This document shows positions 9,232-19,204 of a stretch of DNA of 64,000 nt, piece by piece (the stretch's first letter is position 1; each line of letters opens with the position of its first letter). The stretch is from Bacteroidota bacterium (GTDB lineage Bacteria; Bacteroidota; Bacteroidia; Flavobacteriales_D; Sanyastnellaceae), in the NCBI GenBank assembly GCA_002746975.1, contig NVXE01000002.1, positions 120,077-184,076 of the forward strand. Direction: 5' to 3'. The notes below the pieces were generated by a model. The model searched no databases. It was not told the origin of the DNA and saw only the letters and a program-made list of their open reading frames with translations. The position numbers and the translations under genes are program-made.

Positions 9232-11409
9232 TTATTTTACTGAGTCTATAATAGTCATCTCATCTACGAGATGGCTAGCTCCCGCATATTTATCAATAAT
9301 CCAAAGTACGTAGCGTATATCTACCATAATGTTTCGACATCTAGTTTCGTCGAAGAGTATGTCGCTCATAGTACTTTCCCATGACCTATCGAAATTAATT
9401 CCGACTAAGTAGCCGTCACCATTAATTACTGGGCTTCCTGAATTACCTCCTGTTGTATGATTACTTCCTGTAAAGCAAATGACAAGGTCGTTATTTGAAT
9501 CAGCATATCGTCCCCAATCAGCGTCCTCTAATTCAGCAACCAAATCTGAAGGTAGATCGAAATCGGCATCTCCAGGAATGTATTTTTGCAAAATTCCGCG
9601 CGCTGTTGTCAGCGGCTCGTATTTCATACCATCATGCGGAGATGATCCCTCTACCTTCCCATACGTTAATCGAAGTGTTGAATTAGCATCTATGGGAAAT
9701 AGACGTTCTGGAAATAGTTCACGTAAACCTCTTGTATAAGTCGCAGTTGCTTCCTCAATTGAGGCTACACCAGCTCTGTATCCTGGAGAAATTTTCTCGA
9801 AATAGTTTGATCTAAGTTCCATAACTAATTCATATGCAGGATCTTTTTTAAGCTTGGCAAATGATTTTTCTTTTCCTTTTTCCAGCAATATTGCTAACTC
9901 TTCTGGATTATCGAAAATAGAATTTTTAAAGAATGTCTCAGAATACTCATCTGCTGACCCTGCTTTATCAAACTTTACTTGAAGATCAGCTGGAGCAAGT
10001 TCCTGAGATACAAATCCCAAATATGATTCGACAAGCCCTCCTAGTAGATCTTCATCTACAGTTGCGTTATAATTCCTTGAATAATCCGAATTAACACCCT
10101 TGAGATATTCTATCGTTTCCTGTAATTTACCTGAAGATTCAAGAGAGCTCCAGTCTTCAATTAGGTCTGCAAATTCAAAAGCGTGAAGTAAAATATCAGG
10201 TCCATAATAAACAAGCTCTATAAATAAGGACCTCGATTCTAAGTATGGGAAATACTCTTCGTTCGCTTTTTGAATATCACTGATAGCACTTAAGTAACTC
10301 GGATCTGGGACTGGTGCTTCTTTTGCACGAGATAGGAATTCAGATTCAAGATCTAGTTTTTTCTGAACAGCATGCAATTCTTTAAGGCCATCAGTTTGAC
10401 CTGCCCATTTCTTCCAAGCATTAGAGATACTACTCTGCTTTGATGCATATGCTATCCTTAGCTCATCACTAGAAGCTCTTGCTGCATTAATAGTAGCTAA
10501 ACTTATATCACGCATCGCTATTCTCATAGGGTTAAGTCTGTCTATTACATGACTTACCGCATCTGATGATAGGTATTGTTCTGTCCTTCCAGGAAATCCG
10601 AAAATCATTGTGAAATCACCTTCACTAACGCCATCGATTGAAACCGGGAAGTGATGTGCAGGCTTATATGGAACATTCATGTCACTGTACTCGGAAGGAG
10701 AGTTATCTGCAGATGCGTATATTCTAAATACACTAAAGTCTCCTGTATGTCTTGGCCAAAGCCAGTTATCTGTATCTCCTCCGAACTTACCTACCGCAGA
10801 AGGAGGCGCCCCTACAAGACGTACATCCAAGAAAGTTCGTTTAGTAATCAGAAAATGTTGATTTCCGAAATCAAATGAAACAACACCACCTGTTAAATCA
10901 GTACCTTCAGTAAATTCAGATAATATCTCTTCATAAAGTTGTTTCCGTGCATTCGCTAACTCCTCTCCTTCTAATCCTTCTAGAGCTTTAGACACACGCT
11001 CAGTAACGTCGTGAATTCTTTCAATAAACGTTGCTGTAAGGCCTGGGTTAGGTAATTCCTCATCACGGCTCATAGCCCAAAAACCATTTTTCAGATAATC
11101 ATTTTCAACGGAACTATGATATTGAATTTGACTATATCCACAATGATGATTAGTTAAAAGAAGTCCTTCCGAACTGACCATCTCAGCTGTGCAACCGCCA
11201 CCGAAATGAACAACGGCATCCTTCAAACTGCTGTGATTTACGCTGTAAATATCCTCAGCACTAAGTCGAAGCCCCATTGATTGCATATCACCCTCAAGTG
11301 CATTTAGAAGTGTGGGAATCCACATACCTTCCTTAGCATTTGCTGTATTTAAACCAAAAATAACTAGTCCCATAAATAATAGGGATGTACTTCTAAAAAT
11401 AAAGTTCAT
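9232..11409 (-). CDS. dpp11: S46 dipeptidyl-peptidase, DPP11-type (Asp/Glu-specific)
   Basis: A 725-residue periplasmic serine peptidase that removes dipeptides from peptide N-termini. It has a signal peptide (1-25). The catalytic His lies in TNHHCGY (about residue 89) and the catalytic Ser is S657 in GGNSGSPV. Arginine 675 in NFDRSW lies 18 residues after the serine, matching the Arg that gives Porphyromonas DPP11 its acidic P1 preference; DPP7 has Gly there. No T9SS tail, as expected for a periplasmic enzyme. The upstream T9SS protein gene ends 10 nt before this start, so they are probably cotranscribed. The role is likely amino-acid supply from peptides. Confidence 0.92.
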   Translation of the reverse strand: MNFIFRSTSLLFMGLVIFGLNTANAKEGMWIPTLLNALEGDMQSMGLRLSAEDIYSVNHSSLKDAVVHFGGGCTAEMVSSEGLLLTNHHCGYSQIQYHSSVENDYLKNGFWAMSRDEELPNPGLTATFIERIHDVTERVSKALEGLEGEELANARKQLYEEILSEFTEGTDLTGGVVSFDFGNQHFLITKRTFLDVRLVGAPPSAVGKFGGDTDNWLWPRHTGDFSVFRIYASADNSPSEYSDMNVPYKPAHHFPVSIDGVSEGDFTMIFGFPGRTEQYLSSDAVSHVIDRLNPMRIAMRDISLATINAARASSDELRIAYASKQSSISNAWKKWAGQTDGLKELHAVQKKLDLESEFLSRAKEAPVPDPSYLSAISDIQKANEEYFPYLESRSLFIELVYYGPDILLHAFEFADLIEDWSSLESSGKLQETIEYLKGVNSDYSRNYNATVDEDLLGGLVESYLGFVSQELAPADLQVKFDKAGSADEYSETFFKNSIFDNPEELAILLEKGKEKSFAKLKKDPAYELVMELRSNYFEKISPGYRAGVASIEEATATYTRGLRELFPERLFPIDANSTLRLTYGKVEGSSPHDGMKYEPLTTARGILQKYIPGDADFDLPSDLVAELEDADWGRYADSNNDLVICFTGSNHTTGGNSGSPVINGDGYLVGINFDRSWESTMSDILFDETRCRNIMVDIRYVLWIIDKYAGASHLVDEMTIIDSVK

Positions 11410-11419
11410 AAAACTGTGT

Positions 11420-13300
11420 TTATTGTATTACAGCACGAGAATTCCAAAGGCTAATTCCTTTTTCGTCAACTATTTCGACAAAATAGACCCCTGACTTCAA
11501 ATCAGAAGCTTCAAAATAAGTGAGAGGTGAAATAGAAAACTCCTTAACAATTCTACCTCTTCCATCTCGTACAATGCACTTGCTATTCTCTCCAACTCCA
11601 TCAAGGTGTAAAACGGACGATTTAGAAAATGGATTCGGAGAAATATTCCAGTCACTTCTATTTTCAACATTTGAAATAGAAAGTCCACAATTTATGATAG
11701 TTATAACAACTGCATCAGTTACTTCACAACCGAAAAAGTTTGTTACAGTTACTCCTACTACTGAAGTTGTAGATACACCCTGATCAGTTTCTAATATATA
11801 AAATTGACCTGTTGACCCATCCATCCACTCATAGCTGTAATTACCTATAGGACCATATAAAATTTCTGTTTCTCCAGAGCACATTTCAAAATCCCCGCCT
11901 AAATCAAATGGCATTATGCCTAAAAATTCGACTTCTACATCCGTGTTTTCTACACAGCCATTCGCATCAACTACCTGTACGTAGTAAAACCCAGGAGATG
12001 CTGAATATATATCCTCAGAAAGCCAAGTCTCTCCATCAGGTCCATCCCACATAACATCAACATCTCCTGTTCCTCCATAGATTGTCAAGTCAATATCACC
12101 TGCGTTCTCGATGTCACACGAAGTAGTCACTTGGACGTCCAGTTCTAGTTGGTCTGGATTAATAATTGTGAACGATTCATTTAGGACATCTCCTGAACAT
12201 ACAGATGCTACTGAAACATTATAGGTTCCTGGCAACAGCCCCGTAATAGACATTCCTGACCCCGTATATCCAAATGGACCAGTCCAATTAGCTTCCCAAT
12301 CCAGACCACCATTATTAACGTAAACAGAAATAGAACCGTCGGGATTAAAGTCAGTTTCTAGTGCACATGAAATATTTTGGACTGTAGCTGCAACCTCGAT
12401 ATTACTGTATGAAACTTCCACATCAACCTCAACTTGCCCTACTGCACCATACCATCCATCTATTTGAATATATACTTCTGAACCAATAGGCACACAAGAG
12501 ATGAAGCAAGTACTAGCGTAGTAAGCACCTAATTCACAATACGCATCATCATTAGCTCCTTTAAGAGAGTAAGTGTCCCAATTTCCACAATCATCTACAA
12601 CCCATGCCGCTATTTGAGAATCGAAATCTGTACCCGAGTTACAAGCATTAATTTTATACACTACATCCTCGTCAGCGATAAATTTAGCCCAAACAGTATT
12701 TGTAGCACCTGATTCACACCATCCTCCAGGGATATTGCATCCTAATGTGGGAGGGTGTATTTCGAAAAACTCAGCCGTAGCACCAACGTTTGAGAGTAAG
12801 ATTGGAGTCCCGTCTGTTAATATTTCAGCGGCATCACAAGGGCTATCGTGATCGATCAACATGTTTGAAGCCACGTCTATAGTCCAAGTTTCACCATTTC
12901 CACTACCCTCTAGATAAGCTGCAGAAAATCCATTGATAATAACTCTGAAATTTGTGCCTCCATCACCCCATGAATCTACATGAATTAAATCAACTTGTGA
13001 ATCACTTGTTAAACATATCATGTCAGAAATAAAAACATCATTAGAATTGTATACAAATCCATCTGAAGCACCACCACCGATATAATCACACCCTACATCC
13101 ATGTTTCCTCCACTAAGCAAAACGGGAGCTTCGCCACACATTTGGCCTTGAGGCACGAGTTCCCAATACACCTCCTCACCCCAATTATCTGTTTCTATAA
13201 CTACTTGGACGGAATAATCACCGATAGGACATTGTGCTAATAAAACATTACCTACAACTAGTGTCATTGCGAAAATAACGATTGATTTCAATTTATGCAT
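11420..13300 (-). CDS. T9SS type A secreted protein with SprB-like repeats
   Basis: A 626-residue exported protein with a signal peptide (about 1-23, ending LLAQ). The N-terminal beta domain contains WGEEVYWEL and DSWGDGG and resembles modules in the lysyl oxidase and the M43 protease of this window. A DUF-like Cys-rich region comes next. Two SprB-type repeats follow, with signatures such as GLLPGTYNVSV and GFYYVQVVDANGC. The type A sorting domain (ISPNPF to the end) is C-terminal. Start 13300 (MHKLK) is preferred over 13327: it gives a standard signal peptide and lies 5 nt after a TATATTG. No enzyme domain seen; an adhesin or surface protein is plausible. Confidence 0.82.
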   Translation of the reverse strand: MHKLKSIVIFAMTLVVGNVLLAQCPIGDYSVQVVIETDNWGEEVYWELVPQGQMCGEAPVLLSGGNMDVGCDYIGGGASDGFVYNSNDVFISDMICLTSDSQVDLIHVDSWGDGGTNFRVIINGFSAAYLEGSGNGETWTIDVASNMLIDHDSPCDAAEILTDGTPILLSNVGATAEFFEIHPPTLGCNIPGGWCESGATNTVWAKFIADEDVVYKINACNSGTDFDSQIAAWVVDDCGNWDTYSLKGANDDAYCELGAYYASTCFISCVPIGSEVYIQIDGWYGAVGQVEVDVEVSYSNIEVAATVQNISCALETDFNPDGSISVYVNNGGLDWEANWTGPFGYTGSGMSITGLLPGTYNVSVASVCSGDVLNESFTIINPDQLELDVQVTTSCDIENAGDIDLTIYGGTGDVDVMWDGPDGETWLSEDIYSASPGFYYVQVVDANGCVENTDVEVEFLGIMPFDLGGDFEMCSGETEILYGPIGNYSYEWMDGSTGQFYILETDQGVSTTSVVGVTVTNFFGCEVTDAVVITIINCGLSISNVENRSDWNISPNPFSKSSVLHLDGVGENSKCIVRDGRGRIVKEFSISPLTYFEASDLKSGVYFVEIVDEKGISLWNSRAVIQ

Positions 13301-13332
13301 GTGTGCAATATACTTATGAGAACTCATATAGC

Positions 13333-13340
13333 GACCTTTG
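13333..13340 (+). promoter_or_regulatory. Promoter octamer GACCTTTG upstream of yaaA
   Basis: Differs from TACCTTTG at the first base and lies 5 nt before the ATG at 13346. It supports the short YaaA start and suggests a leaderless or near-leaderless transcript. Confidence 0.5.
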
Positions 13341-13345
13341 TCGTT

Positions 13346-14140
13346 ATGCTTATCTTATTCTCTCCAGCAAAAACTCTTGATCTAAATGTTAAATTTCCTG
13401 AGGATTATGTGACTTTGCCGCTATTCAATAGTGAAAGCACTTATCTAATGTCCTTACTTCAGTCTTTTAGTGATAATGAATTAGGCCAAACCATGAAGTT
13501 GTCTAACAAGATGATAAATACCGTTTCTGGCTGGCATAAAAAATGGGGGACATACAAAGACACTGATTCTGCCATTAAAGACTGCGCATTACCGTGTGCC
13601 TTCGCTATGAAAGGTGAAGCTTATAAATCACTAAATATAAAAGACTTTAACGACAAGGAGCTAAATTTTGCTCAACGCCATTTAATAATCTTAAGTGGGC
13701 TATATGGGATTTTAAGACCATTTGACCTAATAAAACCATATAGACTAGAAATGGGACAAACAATGGGTCTAGATAATAACTTTGCTTCACTTAATGCCTA
13801 CTGGAGTTCATTATTTAAAAAGCCCATTAAACAGAAATTGAAAGAGATAGATGCTAATATTATTTTAAACTTAGCTAGTGACGAGTATAGTAAAGTTGTA
13901 ACAAGGTCTTCAGTAGATTCGCGAATGGTTACTTGTTCATTTAAAGAAGAAACATCGAATGGTGTAAAGTCTATTAGTACTTTTGCAAAACAAGCTCGAG
14001 GTGAGATGGCAAGGTTCGTAATTCAGAAGGAAATTAAAGAAATTGAAAAATTGAAGGATTTTAACAGACTAGGTTACAAGATTAATCACGACCTTTCGAC
14101 GCTGAATCATATAATTTTCACAAGATTAACAAAACAATAA
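13346..14140 (+). CDS. yaaA: Peroxide stress protein YaaA (DUF328)
   Basis: A 264-residue cytosolic protein of the YaaA/DUF328 family. In E. coli it limits oxidative DNA damage during peroxide stress by lowering free intracellular iron, and it has a DNA-binding fold. The family N-terminus LILFSPAKTL begins exactly at the ATG 13346, so the longer frame from 13295 is rejected. Family motifs LSGLYGILRPFDLIKPYRLEMG and LASDEYSK are present. Length is normal for the family. It ends 8 nt before the FKBP lipoprotein gene, so the two may be cotranscribed. Confidence 0.93.
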   Translation: MLILFSPAKTLDLNVKFPEDYVTLPLFNSESTYLMSLLQSFSDNELGQTMKLSNKMINTVSGWHKKWGTYKDTDSAIKDCALPCAFAMKGEAYKSLNIKDFNDKELNFAQRHLIILSGLYGILRPFDLIKPYRLEMGQTMGLDNNFASLNAYWSSLFKKPIKQKLKEIDANIILNLASDEYSKVVTRSSVDSRMVTCSFKEETSNGVKSISTFAKQARGEMARFVIQKEIKEIEKLKDFNRLGYKINHDLSTLNHIIFTRLTKQ

Positions 14141-14148
14141 ACAAATAC

Positions 14149-14853
14149 ATGAAATTCACGAACTACCTTCGCGGCGCATTAGCGACTATGGTTTTGGTCT
14201 CTACTTTACCTAGTTGCTCACAAGCACAACCTTCTCACAACACACAAATCAGTACCCAAATGGATTCTGTTTCTTATGCTCTAGGAGTTTTATTCGCATC
14301 AAATATGAAATCCGAAGGGATGACAGAAATCAACAGCGATGCTCTTGCAAATGGATTTGCCGCAGTTATGTCTGATAATGCAACAATGGATCAAGCTGAA
14401 GCCGATGGCATAGTTAGAACAGCAATGACTGCTATGAAAGAGAAGGCCGCTGAAGCTGCAAAAGCTGAAGGCGAGGAATTCCTCACAGAAAATGCTAAGA
14501 AAGACGGAATTACCGTTACCGCTTCTGGACTTCAGTATCATCATGATGTTGAAGGAACAGGTAAATCTCCTGATTCAAATGATAAAGTAACCGTTCACTA
14601 TCAAGGCACACTACTTGACGGTACTGAATTTGATTCAAGCTACAAAAGAGGAGAGCCTATTTCATTCCCTTTAAATGGAGTTATCCCAGGCTGGACTGAA
14701 GGTCTACAATTAATGAAAATTGGTGGAAAAACTACATTTTACATCCCACAAGATTTGGCTTATGGAGCCCATCCTAACCCAGGTGGCCCTATACCACCAT
14801 ACGCAGCACTAATCTTTGTTGTTGAACTTCTTGAAGTTGAAACCATCGACTAA
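14149..14853 (+). CDS. FKBP-type peptidyl-prolyl isomerase lipoprotein
   Basis: A 234-residue lipoprotein; lipobox LPSC places the acylated Cys at about residue 24. An FKBP_N dimerisation region (about 38-115, alanine- and lysine-rich helix) precedes a full FKBP_C domain (about 125-232). The active-site motifs VTVHYQGTLLDGTEFDSS, VIPGWTEGL and AYG are present. It catalyses proline isomerisation during folding of exported proteins, probably on the periplasmic face of a membrane. Architecture matches Mip/FkpA. A strong terminator follows at 14889-14917. Confidence 0.93.
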   Translation: MKFTNYLRGALATMVLVSTLPSCSQAQPSHNTQISTQMDSVSYALGVLFASNMKSEGMTEINSDALANGFAAVMSDNATMDQAEADGIVRTAMTAMKEKAAEAAKAEGEEFLTENAKKDGITVTASGLQYHHDVEGTGKSPDSNDKVTVHYQGTLLDGTEFDSSYKRGEPISFPLNGVIPGWTEGLQLMKIGGKTTFYIPQDLAYGAHPNPGGPIPPYAALIFVVELLEVETID

Positions 14854-14888
14854 CCCGAAGTAACGTACTTACTCTTAGCGAGTTAATT

Positions 14889-14917
14889 AATGGCGAGGTT
14901 TATTCTCGCCATTTTTT
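14889..14917 (+). terminator. Rho-independent terminator after the FKBP gene
   Basis: Nine-base-pair perfect stem (AATGGCGAG/CTCGCCATT) with a 7-nt loop, then a T run. It ends the yaaA-FKBP unit. Confidence 0.85.
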
Positions 14918-14964
14918 GTAACCATACTTTGCTAATAAACGTAGATGAGGCATAACCCTTCATC

Positions 14965-17235
14965 ATGCGTTTATTTCACTTTACATCAATTATACTTACA
15001 CTCACCATCTCGGTGTGTGGGTCTTCATTTGTTTTAGCCCAAACAGTAACTTGCGCCTCTACAGAGGTACACGAAGAAGCTCTATCTGGTTCTACAGAAT
15101 ATAGAAGAAGCTTTTTCGAGCTTCAAGACGCTATAGAAGAAATGCGCCAAAATAATGATAGACAGTCCACAAATAATGAGGTGCTTAAAGTTCCAATTGT
15201 AGTGCATGTTATGCATACTGGTGTGGCTATAGGTACTAAAGAAAATATTACTGAGGAACAAATTCTTAGTGCAATAGAAGGGTTAAATGAAGACTTTCGA
15301 AAAATTTCTGGAACTAACGGTGACGGATTAGGAGTTGATGTAGAAATCGAGTTTTGTTTGGCTTCTAGAACTCCAGATGGAGAACCGACTAATGGGATAA
15401 TTAGAGTTGATGCTTCATCTGTTACTTATTACGCCGATCAAGGCATAAAAAGTGGGAATATCGGTGAAGGTGCAGACGAAACAGAGTTGAAATCATTTTC
15501 AGTTTGGCCTAGAGAAGACTACTTAAATATATGGGTAGTGTCAGAAATTGACAATAACGAAGCTGGGGGAGGAACTCAAGGGTTTGCATATTTTCCATTC
15601 AACGATGTAAGAGACGGTATAACTATTCTCTATAATGCATTCGGGAAAGTTGGAAACTTGAAAACATATACTGATTTAAATCGTACGATAACTCACGAAG
15701 TAGGTCATAGTTTAGGGCTTTACCATACATTTTACAATACCAACTCTGCTAGTCAATGCACGAATGAAACAAATTGTGAAACTCAGGGAGATCAAGTTTG
15801 TGATACACCTTCAACTACTGCAAATTCCATGTGTTCTGGTTCTGTAAATTGTCCGGATGCACAAGTTGAAAATTACATGGATTACACAGACGAAAATTGT
15901 AGAAATACATTCACTCAAGGTCAATCCGATAGAATGAGAACAACATTAACAACTGCTCGAGCAACTTTGCTTGAAAGTTTGGGTTGTACTCCTGTTGCTG
16001 AATTAGACCTAGCTGCTGTTTCATTTATAAATCCTGGAATTAAACAATGTACACCAGAGGTTGCTCCTGAATTAGAATTACAAAACCTAGGCAATTCAAC
16101 TATATATAACTTTGAGATACTTCTAAGCGTGGATAACAATTCACCTATTAGAGTCCTTTTTTCAGACTCTATTGAAGTTGGTAAATCTATCATAGCTACT
16201 CTTCCATCTATTTCAATCCCATATGGCCCTCATACAATTAGTGCTTCTGTAACTTTAGAATCTGGAGAGCTAGATGGTTGGAGTCCAAATGATTATATCT
16301 CTCATTCGTTTGTTGTAGAGGAAAGTGACTTTTGGACTATTTCTGTATCTCCCGATGCATTTGCAGGAGAGACAACATGGGCGTTAGTAGACTCAAATAG
16401 CGTTGAAATAATGTCAGGTGGCCCATATGAGAATAATAACTCTGCTCCATATATCCAAACAGGATGTGTCAGCGTGGGGTGTTACGAATTAACGATATAT
16501 GATAGCGCAGGTGATGGTATGCAGTTTGGTGGCTCGTACAGTCTTTCATCAGCAAATGGAGACATTCTAGCTGAGGGAGCTGACACATATGGAGACCACT
16601 TCGGTTTTGAAGAGGTTAGTCAAGTTTGTGCTCTCCCTCTTCAACTTGAGGGGTGTGAAGACTTAAACGAAAATAATATTTGTGACAGTGCTGAGGTGTT
16701 GGGCTGTCAAGAATCTTCAGCATGTAACTTCAACCCTTTATCAAACATAAATGATGACAGTTGTTCGTTTCCAGAAGAGGAATACAGTTGCAATGGAGAT
16801 TGTATACAAGACATTGATGGTGATGGTATTTGCGACGCATTCGAAATTATTGGTTGCACAGACCCATCAGCTTGCAATTATAACGCCGAAGCAACTGACC
16901 AAGGAAAGTGTACTTATGCAGAATATAATTATGATTGTGAGGGTAACTCTACAGTCGATTCAATAGATGATATAGTTGAAGGCGAGATATTTAAGATATA
17001 CCCAAACCCTTACTCTAATGAAACTGGAAGTCTATTTATTCAAACGTCCTCTTCAGATATTATACTCCTTAAAATTGTGGGCACAGATGGTAGATTAGTT
17101 TGGGAAGGAAACGGAATACCATATACAGAAGGAATACAAATTTTCATGATAGACGAAACAATAAGCCCTGGCACTTACATCGCCCACTTGGGATCCTTAA
17201 ATCCATTCAGTGCAATCCCATTGATGATAAGGTGA
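14965..17235 (+). CDS. M43 family zinc metalloprotease with T9SS type A tail
   Basis: A 756-residue secreted protease of the pappalysin/M43 (cytophagalysin-like) family. It has a signal peptide (1-26), a catalytic domain (about 75-340) with zinc motif HEVGHSLGLYH (residues 244-254) and Met-turn NYMDY. Then come a CARDB-like beta domain (about 345-445), a beta module with CYELTIYDSAGDG shared with the lysyl oxidase, two Cys-bracketed ACNF/ACNY repeats around a DIDGDGICD calcium-type loop, and a type A sorting domain (IYPNPYSN to the end). Predicted role: extracellular protein degradation. A strong terminator follows. Confidence 0.92.
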   Translation: MRLFHFTSIILTLTISVCGSSFVLAQTVTCASTEVHEEALSGSTEYRRSFFELQDAIEEMRQNNDRQSTNNEVLKVPIVVHVMHTGVAIGTKENITEEQILSAIEGLNEDFRKISGTNGDGLGVDVEIEFCLASRTPDGEPTNGIIRVDASSVTYYADQGIKSGNIGEGADETELKSFSVWPREDYLNIWVVSEIDNNEAGGGTQGFAYFPFNDVRDGITILYNAFGKVGNLKTYTDLNRTITHEVGHSLGLYHTFYNTNSASQCTNETNCETQGDQVCDTPSTTANSMCSGSVNCPDAQVENYMDYTDENCRNTFTQGQSDRMRTTLTTARATLLESLGCTPVAELDLAAVSFINPGIKQCTPEVAPELELQNLGNSTIYNFEILLSVDNNSPIRVLFSDSIEVGKSIIATLPSISIPYGPHTISASVTLESGELDGWSPNDYISHSFVVEESDFWTISVSPDAFAGETTWALVDSNSVEIMSGGPYENNNSAPYIQTGCVSVGCYELTIYDSAGDGMQFGGSYSLSSANGDILAEGADTYGDHFGFEEVSQVCALPLQLEGCEDLNENNICDSAEVLGCQESSACNFNPLSNINDDSCSFPEEEYSCNGDCIQDIDGDGICDAFEIIGCTDPSACNYNAEATDQGKCTYAEYNYDCEGNSTVDSIDDIVEGEIFKIYPNPYSNETGSLFIQTSSSDIILLKIVGTDGRLVWEGNGIPYTEGIQIFMIDETISPGTYIAHLGSLNPFSAIPLMIR

Positions 17236-17264
17236 TAGGGCTCGGTTCACCGCCGAAAAGAAGG

Positions 17265-17297
17265 GTGCGGTCTCTTATTAAGAGGCCGCACTTTTTT
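17265..17297 (+). terminator. Rho-independent terminator after the M43 protease gene
   Basis: Twelve-position stem GTGCGGTCTCTT/AAGAGGCCGCAC with one T-G wobble, 3-nt loop, and a run of six T. Confidence 0.9.
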
Positions 17298-17337
17298 GTA
17301 GCTTACAGGCTGAATTGAAAACACATAAACCTCAAGT

Positions 17338-18609
17338 ATGTTCCCCATCACAAATGACGCTGTAGTCTTAGGTCTTTTAGCTGTAACTCTAGCTGGTATT
17401 TTCTATGCATCAAGTCTTCCTAAGTTCAAAAAATTCTTCACTTTTGTTCCTAGTCTACTTCTTTGTTATTTCATCCCTGCAGCTTTCAATTCCTTCGGAA
17501 TAGTTGATGGTGAGGCTTCAAGTCTTTATTTTGTAGCCTCACGCTACCTGTTACCTGCAAGTTTGGTTTTACTATGCCTAAGCATTGATCTTAAAGGAAT
17601 ATACAACCTAGGTCCAAAAGCTTTAATAATGTTCTTTGCAGCAACAGTAGGTATTGTGATAGGTGGTCCCATTGCTCTGTGGATTGTAGGTCAAATCAAC
17701 CCCGAAGTATTCGGAGGCGACAGTCCTGAAGCTATGTGGCGCGGTCTCTCAACAGTGGCAGGTAGTTGGATAGGAGGTGGTGCAAATCAAGCTGCTCTTA
17801 AAGAGATCTCTGAAACGATGGATAAGCAGTTTTCTATTATGCTTATCGTAGATGTATTTGTGGCAAACCTTTGGATGCCGTTCTTACTATATGGAGCATC
17901 ACGCACAAAGGCAATTGACAAGTGGCTTAAAGCTGACAGCTCAGCAGTTGATGCATTAAAAGAAAGAGTCGAAAAGTATTCTGAGAGTATCGCCCGTATA
18001 CCCACATTTACTGATTTAATGGTCGTTGTAGGAATAGCCTTCGGGGCAGTCGCTATCTCTCATATCGTTGCAGATACTGCCAGCGTAGGGATCCACGACT
18101 GGTTCTCAGGCATATTAAGCACTAACCCTAATAGTTTTGTTCAATATCTCTCATCACTAGAAAAGGGATTCTTTTGGATTGTGGTTATGTCTACAATAAT
18201 AGGGGTCGCTCTTAGTTTCACGAAAGCTAAGAATTACGAAGGAGCAGGAGCGAGTAAAGTGGGTTCGCTTTTCTTATATATTCTAGTAGCAACTATAGGC
18301 ATGAAAATGGATGTAGCTGCACTTATAGCAAATTGGGGCACCTATTCTTCTGCAATAATTATAGGTTTGATATGGATGCTTGTACACATCATTGTACTAA
18401 TTACAGTTGCAAGATTGATTAAAGCTCCATTTTTCTTCGTTGCTGTTGGATCTCAAGCAAACGTAGGTGGAGCTGCTTCTGCACCTATTGTAGCTAGCGC
18501 ATTCTCACCCGCTTTAGCTCCTGTAGGTATATTATTAGCCGTCCTTGGCTACGCCGTAGGAACTGTCGCTGCAATAATTTGCATGGAGTGGATGCACGTT
18601 ATTTCGTGA
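17338..18609 (+). CDS. DUF819 family membrane protein (YjcL-like)
   Basis: A 423-residue polytopic inner-membrane protein of the DUF819 family, related in fold to sodium-dependent transporter families. About 10-12 hydrophobic segments are split by a charged cytosolic loop near residues 190-220. Family motifs include the glycine-rich WIGGGANQAAL (about 140-150) and GSQANVGGAASAPIVASAF near the C-terminus, which form a symmetric pair typical of inverted-repeat transporters. Substrate is unknown. The 3' end overlaps convergent ribA by 11 nt. Confidence 0.88.
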   Translation: MFPITNDAVVLGLLAVTLAGIFYASSLPKFKKFFTFVPSLLLCYFIPAAFNSFGIVDGEASSLYFVASRYLLPASLVLLCLSIDLKGIYNLGPKALIMFFAATVGIVIGGPIALWIVGQINPEVFGGDSPEAMWRGLSTVAGSWIGGGANQAALKEISETMDKQFSIMLIVDVFVANLWMPFLLYGASRTKAIDKWLKADSSAVDALKERVEKYSESIARIPTFTDLMVVVGIAFGAVAISHIVADTASVGIHDWFSGILSTNPNSFVQYLSSLEKGFFWIVVMSTIIGVALSFTKAKNYEGAGASKVGSLFLYILVATIGMKMDVAALIANWGTYSSAIIIGLIWMLVHIIVLITVARLIKAPFFFVAVGSQANVGGAASAPIVASAFSPALAPVGILLAVLGYAVGTVAAIICMEWMHVIS

Positions 18610-19189
18610 ATAAGTGACCTTTAACAAGGCGTTTGGCTTCTAAATATCCTGCATTTTCAGGATCCAGCCCCACTTCTAGAGGTATTCTCTCAACGATTTC
18701 AATATCCTCAACACCATCAAACGCCCTAAGCTTTTCAGGGTTATTCGTTATTAATTTAATTGATGAAATTTTCAAATATCTCAATATTTCAATAGCAGCA
18801 TCGAATGATCTACCATCTTCTGGATGACCTAAATTTACGTTTGCTTCATAAGTATTAAGTCCTGTGTCCTGTAAAATATATGCCTTTAGCTTCTCAACTA
18901 AACCTATTCCTCGTCCCTCCTGACGCAAGTATATAAGTACACCTCCATCACGAGACAGTTGACTCATAGATACAGCAAGCTGTTCACCACAATCACATCG
19001 AGAAGACCCGAATACATCTCCAGTCATACACTCACTATGAACTCTAACAGAAACATTTATTCCGTTTCCTTTTATAAAATTATCTGAGAGTAGTGCCAAA
19101 TGGGGCATCTCGTTTACATCACTCTCAAAAGCAAGAATTCTAAAGCCTCCAAATTTTGTAGGCAACCTCGACTCGACTAATGGTTTCAT
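18599..19189 (-). CDS. ribA: GTP cyclohydrolase II
   Basis: A 196-residue cytosolic zinc enzyme for the first step of riboflavin synthesis, from GTP to 2,5-diamino-6-ribosylamino-4-pyrimidinone phosphate. All three zinc cysteines are visible (C54 in HSEC, C65 and C67 in RCDCG), as is the substrate-binding RQEGRGIGL. This stand-alone enzyme matters because the second cyclohydrolase-like domain in the window (RibBX, 26974-28095) lacks these residues. The start is fixed by a TATCTTTG octamer exactly 4 nt upstream. Confidence 0.96.
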   Translation of the reverse strand: MKPLVESRLPTKFGGFRILAFESDVNEMPHLALLSDNFIKGNGINVSVRVHSECMTGDVFGSSRCDCGEQLAVSMSQLSRDGGVLIYLRQEGRGIGLVEKLKAYILQDTGLNTYEANVNLGHPEDGRSFDAAIEILRYLKISSIKLITNNPEKLRAFDGVEDIEIVERIPLEVGLDPENAGYLEAKRLVKGHLFTK

Positions 19190-19193
19190 AAAA

Positions 19194-19201
19194 CAAAGAT
19201 A
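19194..19201 (-). promoter_or_regulatory. TATCTTTG promoter octamer, 4 nt before ribA ATG
   Basis: Exact TAnnTTTG match on the minus strand with TTTT between it and the start codon. It places the transcription start at or next to the A of the ATG, so the mRNA is probably leaderless. Confidence 0.75.
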
Positions 19202-19204
19202 CTT

